Source: Hybos culiciformis (taxonomy: Eukaryota; Arthropoda; Insecta; Diptera; Hybotidae). From it: a stretch of DNA of 64,000 nt. A model generated the notes under the pieces. The model had not been told where the DNA came from. It did not search any database and was given only the letters and a program-made list of their open reading frames with translations. The DNA is taken from assembly GCA_964007475.1 (NCBI GenBank), contig OZ023274.1, forward strand, positions 40,541,860-40,605,859. The letters are read 5' to 3'. Positions 53,801 to 63,695 of this stretch are shown here, one piece after another. The position numbers were made by a program, and so were the translations under genes. How positions within the stretch are numbered: position 1 is the first letter of the stretch; each line of letters starts with the position of its first letter.

Positions 53801-54350
53801 CATAAATACAGAATACTGTAAACTATTTTATTAGATTTTTAGTTATTATGATCTTAAATTCAGCTTAAGGGTTTTTTTTTAACTTATTGTTATTTTAAAA
53901 CTGAAATATTTATAGAAAATATATTTTCTTTAAAAATATTTTTACTTTTCTTGCTTCATAATTGCTATTCTTTATTTTTAGAAGAGTATCTAGGTCTCAA
54001 GTTTCAAATCATAAATTTATTTTGATCTGATTATCTTTTGAATTAAGTACCAAATATTCGTTTTTTACATAATATACAGGATTGGATGCTTGCAAGACGA
54101 AATTCTTTTATTTTCCGTATTCCAATGCTTTTTTTAATGTTTTTAATATTGGTATTTCAAATATTATCGGATTGTTAATAACATTTGCTATAGAAGATGA
54201 CATTTTATTTCAGGGCAATGCAATCTTATTTGAAATATTGGCAACAATTGCATTAATTTCGAATATCTGAAAATTGCTCTGTATATTCTTCTTTTAAATG
54301 ATTATTTCGTTGACACATTCCTTCACGACAAAAGATACCATTGGTTTTAC
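50831..54350. other. AT-rich DNA without supported genes
   Basis: Mostly featureless. A frame at 51009-51299 (96 codons) contains one GC-richer patch, LNAPCQVPTILQSF, but the opposite strand is open there too. The frame at 54082-54270 overlaps short inverted motifs such as AATATTGG/TTTGAAATA. I would not annotate either as a gene. Confidence 0.4.
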
Positions 54351-54560
54351 CATAGATTAAGAATACAGAAAGATGGGAAGCTTCATACAACATTATTTTT
54401 GGTATTTTTAAGTCAATGTGTTAGTAAAACAAAATAAAATACGTGATCAATGTATGAAAAGAATTTTATTTAGTTTTACTAACACCTTCTCAATAAAATA
54501 CCAAAAAAGACTGAAAAAATGTTGTATGAAGCTTCCAATCTTTCTGTATTCTTAATCTAT
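54351..54560. mobile_element. MITE, 210 bp, perfect 8-bp target duplication
   Basis: The left end CATAGATTAAGAATACAG is complementary to the right end CTGTATTCTTAATCTAT, and inverted similarity continues through GGAAGCTTCATACAAC for about 45 bp. GTGTTAGTAAAAC and GTTTTACTAACAC form an inner pair. GGTTTTAC flanks both sides (54343-54350 and 54561-54568) without a mismatch. An 8-bp duplication fits hAT or P-like superfamilies; the termini do not decide between them. Confidence 0.8.
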
Positions 54561-54976
54561 GGTTTTACTATACACGCAAGAAAATATTTCAATTTAATAA
54601 ACTAGTTTGTGTGACTTTCATAAATTTTCGTTAACCATTAATTATTTTGCGTGAAAAATCTTTTTAATGGTTCTATATCTGTATATTGTTTTTGTAAATA
54701 ATAATGTAAGACACAAATTTATATTGAATCAGTTTTTTCTTTCATTTTAATTAAAATCTTATTATTATAATAATAAATTTTGATTCTTTAAGAAGACGAG
54801 AAATAATTACTGCATATACTTAGTATGCACATAATGTTAAAATAAATAGTTTCTTGTATTTACAAGGATTAAATTAATGTTTTGTTTTATATATGATGTT
54901 GAACATTCTTAAACTTATGTATTTTCCATTTATTTGATTAAATTGTTTATATTATTTACCATTTTTATATTTGTAG

Positions 54977-55096
54977 AGAGATAAATTTATATCAATTTAC
55001 GACGATTTATATATGAATACATGTGAAAGACAATCAGGACACTGGAGAATAATAATGGAATTTTATCACGAATCTTATCTTTCTAGCAAGCTTTAA
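54977..55096 (+). CDS. candidate terminal exon, 39 codons
   Basis: An acceptor-like TTTTTATATTTGTAG ends at 54976. Phase 0 then stays open for 39 codons to TAA at 55094-55096. The peptide is polar and mixed (IYDDLYMNTCERQSGHWRI), unlike typical AT-noise frames, although GC is only about 27%. No AATAAA lies close downstream. The product is not recognised. It could be an exon of a gene with long introns or a chance frame. Confidence 0.3.
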   Translation, partial: RDKFISIYDDLYMNTCERQSGHWRIIMEFYHESYLSSKL

Positions 55097-55531
55097 ATTA
55101 TAAATTTTAAAATTCAATGATTTTATTTTATTTTTGAAATTAGATGATAATTATAAACATCAGATATGTAATATCTTTGATTTTTAACAATAACATTTTA
55201 CTTACTAACTGTTCAATTTTCATATTTATATTACAAGTTTTTTTGTATAAATTTGAATTATTATAGCATAGTTCATCTAATTGAAATAGATCATAACGTT
55301 ACATGTTAACAGAAGCCTTAAATTTATTAAAAAAAAACATAAAAGAAAGGTTTTTATGTAATAAAATGAAAAATTGTAAATAATATATATATTTTTTTTA
55401 ATTTAATTCCAATTCTATAAAAAAGTTGCACTTTGTTGAATAATATTAAAAAAATTTGTTCTATGAAAAAAAAACTCTTATTATAAAAATTATTTACAAA
55501 TTGTGGTTTTCTTCATTCACCATCACGGATT

Positions 55532-55572
55532 AAATTATATGTGGGACCTAAAATGGTCCCACATAATAATTT
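55532..55572. repeat. stem-loop, about 17-bp stem
   Basis: TATGTGGGACC and GGTCCCACATA pair perfectly around a TAAAAT loop, and the stem extends into AAATTA/TAATTT with one extra base. It is a compact, GC-topped hairpin in AT-rich DNA. It may be a transposon remnant or a structured RNA. There is no T-tract that would suggest a terminator in this eukaryotic context. Confidence 0.6.
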
Positions 55573-56734
55573 ATATTTCATTCCCATGTAAAAATATATT
55601 ATTTATTTATACTTTTAAATATTATATATTTATTTTGGTTAAATCAGGTCTTTAACAACCCACCTAAAAAAAATTATATACATATTTATTATTTTTTGAA
55701 AAGAAAATTAATTTCTAATTTAATATTTCATGAATCAATCATGCAATAAATTAATATTCGAATTATTAACCATATTTTTTTATACTTTTACTTTACATTA
55801 TTATCTTCTTTTATAAGTATTAAAAATATTGAAAATTTTTATTCTTTATTTTTCTTATTCGAATTTTTATAAGCATATGTTTTCAATATTATAGAATAGA
55901 TGAAGATTGCTATTTTTCGCGTTTTTGACCTGTTTTTTGGATTTTCAAAGGCGTTTTTTGACTCTCTCCTTTATTTTATTGACAAAACCCAAAAAGCTAA
56001 AATTAACTACTCCCAAATGCCCTTCAAAATGCATCTTTCGAAAATTTCTGCGATGCCCATAAAAAAAGTTGACAAAGTAGACTTTTGGAAAATAATTTTT
56101 TTCTCAAAATTTAACTTAAAAAATTTTTTTTTTATAAAGACCAAAAACTCCTAAAAAAGGTTGTTGGTTTAAACGAAAAAAATACAAAACTGGAGAAAAC
56201 TGGAAAAAAGTAGAACAAACTCAAAAAAAAAAACCCGTACGAGGTCTTATGGTGCAGGGCTCGTATTATTGTCGGTTGAAAATTTCTAAATTTTTAAATC
56301 AATTCAATTAAAAAAGAACATTAAAAAAGTTTTGATTTTTTTTCCTTTATATTTTTCTTCTATAAAGTTTTGTTTTCGGCTGTTGTAGTAACAAGGTTCA
56401 TTTTTCTTTTTCTTTCTCATAAAATTATGTTAATATCGTTAGTGACCTAGAAAATTAATTTTCTTTTACTTGGAAAATCAATGAAAATTGAAACATACAC
56501 TACTAAATCTGTATGCATATAATCTTCTATGTGAAAAAAAAATTGCTGAATCTATAGCGACTTCAACTATTTATGAAAACTGAACTTTATATTAGAATAG
56601 GATTAATTATAGTCTTAAAATAAATTGTATTAATTGATAATCGCTCCTTATTAATGACGGAATAAATACTTTTGCTTTCATGAAGAAATATTTTAACAGT
56701 TGCAGACTTTATTGAATATTTATTATCTCTGAGA

Positions 56735-56812
56735 CATTTCGCTTGATGACACATGTCATAATCGAACTCACGACAGTCACGACCGACTACTCTACAGGAT
56801 AATAAACATTTT
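56735..56812 (-). mobile_element. possible tRNA-derived SINE fragment
   Basis: On the minus strand, GTAGAGTAGTCGGTCGTGAC resembles an RNA polymerase III A box and GTGAGTTCGATTATGAC resembles a B box (core GTTCGATT). Their spacing is only about 13 bases, too short for an intact tRNA, as if the anticodon arm were deleted. The stretch is GC-richer than its surroundings. A decayed tRNA-related SINE is the likeliest reading, but the match is short. Confidence 0.35.
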
Positions 56813-57399
56813 TTAATTCGTGATTGAGTAGGAAAAATATTTTAAACATATTTTTAAACTTAAAAAAAAAAAAACTTCTTTTCGAAGCTTAAAAATAAAC
56901 ATTAAAAAAAAATTTTTTGTCATAGAAATAATGAAAAGTTATGTTCTTTTTTTCTCATATTTTTGATCAAAACTTGTGTATTTAACATATATTTATTTAG
57001 TCCCAATTATACTTTTATTTTATCCCAAATTGTTTACCCTTACATTATTAAATAATGTTTTTTATTGGAAATATTATTTGACGTTATTGTAATGCCTGAA
57101 GATAGAAAATTTTTTTTAAACAGAAAATATACGATATGTACACATATCCAGTTCTTATATTTTTGATGACTAAAAACACTGTTGCACACACAAGTTGTTA
57201 ACTGTAGCATATGAAATTTTTATGTTACATAATATTAGAAATACATAAGATTGTCAGGTATATGTATAACTACAATATACATCCGTTTTGTCAACAATTT
57301 AGATCTAGATATAACTACAGAAATCAAAAAGTTGTGTCTAATATATAGAATTTCGATAAGCAATATATAATTAAATAAGAACAATTATCATAAAAAAAA

Positions 57400-57990
57400 A
57401 TTTTTTCCAAAATATTTTAGTTTGGTCTGCAGGAACAAACAACTTCTCCAATCTCCACTTCCGAAATTGAATACTGACAATAATGCACAAAACTTTTTGC
57501 CTATAGATATTTTGAAATTTAGTAGAGCATTAAAAACATAAGAGCATAATTCAACATTATATTGGCCAAATAACATATATGCACGCCGTAGCAGAGAGAG
57601 GGCCATAAGAGCCATATGGGAGCCCTCAATTAATTTTTTATTTTAGACTATATTTTATGTCTTAACAAAGACCGTGAGATTTTGCTGTTTTTCTATAAAA
57701 ATTTTAAAATTATTATTAGTAGTATTGAAATATTTGTTAAAAACATACCAAAATGATAAATTTTAGAGTTCAATTTAGAAACATTTTTTGGAATAATAAT
57801 TAAACTATACTTATATCTAATTTTTTTCTATCCTTATTTAGTAATTAATTAAAATTATTTAGAACAATATATAAGATTTAACATGTTTTAGGAAAATATT
57901 ATTGTATTATCATTGTATGATGAGACTTTAAAAATCCATGACAAGGGCCCGCAAAATTTTGTGTTAGGCCCTCCATATATGTCTTTGTTT
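57400..57990. other. degenerate GC-richer region, possible transposon remains
   Basis: GC-rich motifs GAGAGGGCCATAAGAGCC and GGGAGCCCTCAATTAA lie near 57594-57632, and GGGCCCGCAAAATTTTG with AGGCCCTCCATATATG near 57945-57980. Such motifs are typical of ends of small DNA transposons. GAGCCCTCAAT equals 11 bases of the terminus of the TTAA-flanked element. A + strand frame with one TAA and a minus-strand frame (57388-57615) are both open, so coding cannot be assigned. Confidence 0.3.
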
Positions 57991-60900
57991 GGGGTAAATA
58001 CAATTTTTTTTAGAAAATATTCATCGAATTTTTAATTTTTTTATAAAAATAATTTTCAAATCGAAAATAAAAAAATTAGAATTAATTGAAAATTCATTAT
58101 TAGTTTTCATATATGACTACATTGAACTTTTTTTTTTAAATTACTATTCTGAAAGAGAAAGTAATTTTTAGTAATTCATAAAATATTGATTTTATAATTC
58201 AATGACCTATTATATGGCTAAGCAATTTTATAAAATACCTTCAATCATATTTTTGTGTTATACTTTCATTACTAATTTACAAGGCATTATAATACATCCA
58301 CTTTGCAACAAGACGTATTCAAAATATTAATAAAATTTAATTTATAATTGAGCAATTACAATTTATTGTCCCCGATCATTCTGGTTTTGAGTACTTGTAT
58401 TCGCAAAATTGTCGAAGATGGAGTTTTGTATAATTAAAACATGCCGCATAATTTAATCTTATAAATTTTGTTGCTGACAAAATTACGTAAAGCAAATTTG
58501 AATTAATAATTTTAGGCTCGTTATTTGGATATTGAACAGAATTATTCCTTTTTCTAAAAATAAAATTTATTTTTTTAAGTGTGTACACCTCTAATTAATT
58601 TTTTTGTATTATCAAAATTATAAATTAAAAGCTTATAAAAGAAAAACTGTGCAAAATATTAATATAAATTTTTTGCCTAAAATTGAAATAACCATAACAT
58701 GGGTTTCTTATAAATATAAACAACAAGAAATTAAATTTTTTTTTTTTGTTTATCATCTTTTTGCGCTACAAAAAAAAGGTCAGTAAATTTAACAAACAAA
58801 AAAATAAAAATATAAATATAAATATTCCTTAAGTGTGTATACATAAATTATTATTATCTTTTATAAATACAACCTAAACTTTTAACATATTTCCCTACAG
58901 GCAGTATTTTAGTGAACTGCTTTTTAAATTTTCTTCAAATTGATATATTATGTTTTTTTTTATGTATAAATAAGATATTTAAATAATTGATTTCAGTCAA
59001 TCATTTGGCTGAGCAGAAATTTTCAAGAAAATAATAAAAACATTGAAATGAAATCTTAGTATATAAAATACACAATTGGGTTAAAATACATAAACTTTTA
59101 GTTGATAGTCAGTGATTTTTTTTATTTCCCAAAAAAAAAAAAATGTCAAGAACATTATATACTCGATTTTTCCTCATAAGTATTTATGGAAATTTATTAT
59201 TTTTGACAAGTATTTTTTAAAAGACCAGAAAATAAAATAAAATAAAAAATAATAAACTTAATTTGACAAGTTTATTTTAACCACAAAATGACAGAAAAAA
59301 ATACCCTATAATCAAAATAAATTAAAAAAAAAGTTACACAAAAATTTACTTTAAATGGTTAGCCAAAACTCAGAGGACAAATTACTAAATTTTTTTTCCT
59401 TAAAATAAACCAAAAATAAATGGCCAATTTTTGGTTAGTTGCAAAAATCTTTAAATTTTAATAAATATCAAGCTTAAAATTAATGAAAAAAAAATGTTTT
59501 TTTTTTCTCTCTCTCTTCCTAAAAATAAAATCTTTTTCAATTTTCCTTTTTCCAACACATATATACAAAAAAAAATAAATAAAATGAAAATAAAAAATAA
59601 AGCACTGAAAACTAATTTGTTTTTATTTTTTTTTTCTTTGATTTATTTACAAAATAAATTAATGAGTACTGAAGTCAAAGTTTGACCCATCTCATGTTTT
59701 GTTTTAATGATTAAAATGTTTTAAGAAATACATTTTTTTTTCATTACAAAGTATGCAAAACAAAAAATAGAAATCAACAAATATATAATATGTATATATT
59801 TTGTTATTAACAATAAAAAATAGAAACTTCTCATTAATTATTTATTTGATTTTATGGAAATTTTATATTCAAAGTTTAATGTTTATAAATGACACCTTTA
59901 TTATTCATTCAACAATACTGGGGCTTAATAAATGAATGACATGAATGGCATAATTTTTTATTTTTTATTAATAAAAATGTAAACAAATTAACAATTTTGT
60001 AATGAAAAATTAAAGTTAATTAATTTTATTTCAAAAACTGTCATTTCCGCCTAAGTATAATAAGGTATAATAATAAGAAACAAAAAAGTTTTTTTTTTAA
60101 TGTGTTTAGCTTATTTTTAAAGGACCCTTTATTCTGGTAAAAAAAAATAATATTATTTTAACATTAATTTACCTATTCTACATAATTAGGTAGGTACGCA
60201 TAGAACTTAATTACGTTATATTGTAGAAGAGTAAAATATATACATTTTATAACATTGACTTTATCTAAATTTGTGTTAAAAGTTTTCCTTTAGATTGAGA
60301 ATTATATGAATGATGTTACTCCATTTTTATCTAGTTTTGTATATAGAATAAATTTATTCAATCAATAAAACTGACACAATAAACTCTATTACGCTAAACC
60401 AATTTGATGTTTATATGTATAATAAAGGGTGATGTGGATCTGACAGTTAATTTGCACAGAAATTTGACCTTATCTTTTTTTTTAAATACATAAAAATAAA
60501 TATAAGCATAATATTAAGTAAATTGTTTTCTTTAAGTATAAGTAAATTAGACTTTATAATGTAATTTTAGCAATATTATAAGATATTAAATGAATTTCCT
60601 TTATGTGATGAATGTTATGTTTAATAAATTTTGCAATTATAGCCCTCGCTGTGAAATTTTAAAATATTTTTCTGTTTTGTATTTTTGTAGTTTTATTTTT
60701 GTTTTATTATATTCAGAAAAAAATGCGACAAAAATTGTACGAAAAACACCTCGCGGAATCTCACAAAACTATATTTGAATTTTGTTTTTGTGCAGACACT
60801 GCAATTTATCATATAAATCAAATGAAAATAATTAAAATCGTTCAGTCAAAGAAATTCATAATTTCATGTCACCTGCCCTTGAGAATGATATTTTATGCCT

Positions 60901-60999
60901 AGTTTATAGCTAATTTACCTATTCTGAAAAAATGGTACCGTAAAAACCGATTTTCTATGTTATTATTCTATTTATATTTAAGCAAATTTACTGACGCCG

Positions 61000-61080
61000 C
61001 AAATCCCACTGACCAACCACCAGTCCACCCGCCCGCCCGCCGCCCCCCACCACCCACTCTTTAAGGGGCAAATCGGGCAA
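61000..61080. other. C-rich tract within the inserted element
   Basis: A run of C-rich sequence including CCACCCGCCCGCCCGCC and CCCCCCACCACCCACTC is the most GC-rich stretch of the window. It is low-complexity and strand-asymmetric. A role in structure formation or promoter activity is possible but not shown. Confidence 0.7.
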
Positions 61081-61212
61081 AAAAAAAAAAATTGCATATA
61101 CAAAATGTATGAACAATTTGGGGGGACTCTACCCCTCTTCCCTTTTCCAAGCTTCAGACGATTCTGAGTGGTTCACGTAATCTGCAGTATCTCCAAAATT
61201 GAAAAATCAATC

Positions 61213-61628
61213 GCGGACAAATGACATTTTGCAAAATGACATTTGTCCGCTAAAAAAACTGAAAAATCAATCGCGGACAAATGACATTTTGCAAAATGAC
61301 ATTTGTCCGCTAAAAATTAAAAATTTCAATCGCGGACAAATGACATTTTGCAAAATGACATTTGTCCGCTAAAAATTCGAAAAATCAATCGCGGACAAAT
61401 GACATTTTGCAAAATGACATTTGTCCGCTAAAGTTAGAAAATTCAATCGCGGACAAATGTCATTTTGCAAAATGTCATTTGTCCGCTAATTTTGGGACAT
61501 TTGTCCGCGGCGGACAAATGTCATTTTACAATCGCGGACAAATGACATTTTGCAAAATGACATTTGTCCGCGAAGTTTTCCATACAAATTTCATCGCGGA
61601 CAAATGTCCCGCGGACAAATGTCACGGC
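61213..61628. repeat. array of six 38-bp palindromes plus fragments
   Basis: The unit runs from GCGGACAAATG through TTTTGCAAAA to CATTTGTCCGC. Full units start at 61213, 61273, 61332, 61391, 61449 and 61534 (spacings 60, 59, 59, 58 and 85). Each is self-complementary except one position per arm (GAC). Unit 5 (61449-61486) has GTC in both arms and is therefore the exact reverse complement of the others. Half-units lie at 61494-61508, 61510-61527 and 61596-61628. Spacers are short, AT-rich and similar to each other (ending CAATC). The array is confined to the inserted element. Confidence 0.9.
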
Positions 61629-61962
61629 GCCTTTTAATTTCAAAAAAAAAATTATATTTTTTAAATTCAAAAAATTAAAGTTAAACTTTCTAAATAAAAA
61701 AAAAAATGAGCCCATGCAGTTCATTTTTTGCTTTCAGGTAAGATTAGCTGTGAATAGGTTTCCGGAACATTCCTCCAAAAATTACTTTACGATGGTAGCT
61801 ATAAACAAGGCGTTAGCTTTATTTCTGCGTTTGATTGTTTTTTTATTATCTGTTTCCTTTACTTCACATATCACAACATATCGAAAAATCACTTCAGTCG
61901 AGATTGAATTAACCCTTCAAATCAAAGCAAAACCAAGAACAATTTTTCACAGTGACGGGACT

Positions 61963-62940
61963 TAGAAATTGTTTCAGACAAAAATAGGTATACTTAAGAG
62001 TATACTATTATGTGATGGTTAATAACATCAAAGAAAAATTGTTTTTACAAAAACTGAAGCCTTAAAAAGATGAATTTTTTTTTTTTTTTAAAACCACAGG
62101 TAAATAGTTCTGAGAATTTAAAATTCTTTAAAGATTATATTTTATCTAAATAAATTTTTTAATGTCCACAATTATTAATATTTTGTATCATCATTTTATA
62201 TTTGCTATATAAATTTTCTAAGAATATTCTATTTTGATTGTCTATTAATTTTCTATAGCAATAGCAACCATAGTAGTTACCCACAATCATTTAACATTTT
62301 ATATTATATACATCCATACATTTAATTCAATAAAAAAATAAAAATAAATAAATAAAATTTCAAATAAATCTTAATTCAACTTGTTAAAAAATAATAATAA
62401 TGAAATTTTTAGGTATATCTTATTTAACTTTATAAATTTGATTTTCAAAAGTTTTTGTATACTAGCCCACATTTAAAAAATTTCTGCAAATAAATAAAAA
62501 TTTAAAATATTTCCGCAGAAAATAGAATTATCTTAAAACATTTTTATGTTTTTTTTTTACCCAAAATAAGAAAGGAATTCTTAATTTTTATATTGACCAA
62601 AAAATTGGCAAACTTTGTTTCAAAATAAAAAATAAATAAAAAATTTTATTCATAAAAATTATTTTTTATCTTCGAATAGAATTTATTAGACCCACTCATT
62701 TATATTTAATTAACTTGTGACTATAATTCAGTTTTTGAAACAAATTTTTTATGAAATGATGTAATTTCAAAAAGGAAAAAATTGAACGAATTAAATAAAT
62801 CATAATCAAAAAGCGGATTTCAATGATGGATAAAATAATCACTAAGTTGAAAATATATAACTTAATAATATTTCGGCAGTATTCATTTTATTTAAGTCAT
62901 GTTAAAAAAAATATCAAATTTGTTTAATTAATATTAATAA
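61963..62940. other. AT-rich DNA, nothing supported
   Basis: After the end of the interrupted element there is about 1 kb of AT-rich sequence with poly-A/T runs. I see no gene, repeat or structure. Confidence 0.5.
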
Positions 62941-62954
62941 AATATCTATATATC

Positions 62955-63000
62955 GCGGGAAAACCAACAACTGCACCCTACGGTGTCCTGGAGTAGACTG
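62955..63000. other. GC-rich patch, coding status unclear
   Basis: GCGGGAAAACCAACAACTGC and ACCCTACGGTGTCCTGGAG stand out in composition. On + an exon could end at CACCCTACG before GTGTCC, in phase with the exon at 63055, but a TAA upstream without an intervening AG argues against it. On the minus strand QSTPGHRRVQLLVFPRYI reads through the same patch. It may be a transposon or exon fragment. Confidence 0.3.
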
Positions 63001-63054
63001 CCTACACAATCATTACACTAACTATAGTAACTCTCTCTCTTTCTGTTTTTCCAG

Positions 63055-63114
63055 GTTTTAGTTTTCTATACTTGTACCGAGAAAAAGGGGATTTTGTTTG
63101 CCTGTCATAGAGGG
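63055..63114 (+). CDS. candidate internal exon, 20 codons
   Basis: It is preceded by a strong acceptor (CTCTCTCTTTCTGTTTTTCC then AG) and, about 40 bases upstream, by CACTAACTA, a good branch-point candidate. The exon encodes VLVFYTCTEKKGILFACHRG in phase 0 and is followed by GGG|GTATGA, a plausible donor. Without splicing the frame would end at TGA 63118-63120, so it could instead be terminal. GC is about 40%. The product is not recognised. It joins in frame to the exon at 63612. Confidence 0.35.
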
Positions 63115-63611
63115 GTATGATTTATCCTATATTTGAATAATAATAAGGCCTTTCCACTTCCAAGCAATAAAATGAATTTTAAAAAAAGTCCCATAATCGC
63201 TTATTTGATTGAACTGATATTTATTTCTAAAATCTTATAATTTAAAAATATTTAATTTAATTTAAAAACATTATATTATCATTTAATTTTATTTTATTTG
63301 ATTAATATCGCATGCTTTGAAGTGGGATTAAAGTATATGTGATTGGTTTTTGATGAAAACACTTTACAAGAATTTTAATATTCTATCCAAAGTGGAAAAA
63401 AAAGAAAATCACATCTTTTTCCTTTTTTTTTTTTTTATCTAAATTTAAATTCGAAATTGAAATAATTTTAAGAATTTTTGCATATGGTACCAACCAAAAC
63501 CATACAAAATAAAAAAAACTGTTCTAATTTTTTTGTTTGTTTCAAGGATTCAAGATAAAAATGTATTTATATCTTTTGACTGACATTTGGTTATTTATTA
63601 TTTCCTTACAG

Positions 63612-63695
63612 CAGCAGCAGCAAAAAAAAAATCCCAAACCCGATTATAAAGAAAACCAAAATAGCTTAGTTATGCGTAAATTTTATTTTTCTTAA
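63612..63695 (+). CDS. candidate terminal exon, begins with Gln run
   Basis: TTATTTATTATTTCCTTACAG is an excellent acceptor. Phase 0 encodes QQQQKKNPKPDYKENQNSLV and continues to TAA at 63693-63695. AATAAA overlaps the stop at 63695-63700. Phase and splice signals match a 497-bp intron from 63115 to 63611. The CAG repeat could also be a simple repeat beside a chance acceptor. The product is not recognised; a hydrophilic C-terminal tail would fit. Confidence 0.35.
   Translation, partial: QQQQKKNPKPDYKENQNSLVMRKFYFS

Larger units (their letters stand above)
60896..61812. mobile_element. 917-bp inserted DNA transposon with TTA target duplication
   Basis: The left end TGCCTAGTTTATAGCTA and the reverse complement of the right end, CGCCTTGTTTATAGCTA, agree at 15 of 17 positions. 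TTA at 60893-60895 and at 61813-61815 flank it, and the empty site in the 44-kb copy (44375-44377, TAA on the + strand) has the triplet once. A 3-bp TTA/TAA duplication fits PIF/Harbinger elements. No transposase is present, so it is non-autonomous. It carries a C-rich tract and a palindrome array. Frames at 61362-61637, 61521-61724 and 61564-61965 are products of the palindromes and run across element borders. Confidence 0.75.
60641..61962 (-). mobile_element. second copy of the TTAA-flanked family, inverted and interrupted
   Basis: The reverse complement of 44123-44665 matches here in two pieces: 60641-60895 and 61813-61962. Diagnostic blocks include ACTATATTTGAATTTT, TTTTTGTGCAGACACTG, GTCACCTGCCC and, after the gap, AGCTTTATTTCTGCGTTTGA and AAAATCACTTCAGTC. 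The ends read AGCCCTCGCTGTGA and TCACAGTGACGGGACT. About 110 bp present in the 44-kb copy are missing from the right piece. The TTAA flanks are not preserved. The interruption is the separate element at 60896-61812. Confidence 0.75.

Noticed and set aside
57388..57615. 75-codon minus-strand frame
   Set aside because: The + strand is open over the same GC-richer patch apart from one stop, so strand and coding status cannot be decided. Transposon-end motifs nearby give a simpler explanation.
61213..61628. CRISPR array, because of regular palindromic repeats with spacers
   Set aside because: The spacers are short, AT-rich and similar to each other. The array lies inside a transposon in eukaryotic DNA, there are no cas genes, and unit 5 is inverted.
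61564..61965. 133-codon frame, the longest in the window
   Set aside because: It starts in the palindrome array, crosses the end of the 917-bp insertion at 61812 and continues into another element, so it cannot be an ancestral gene.
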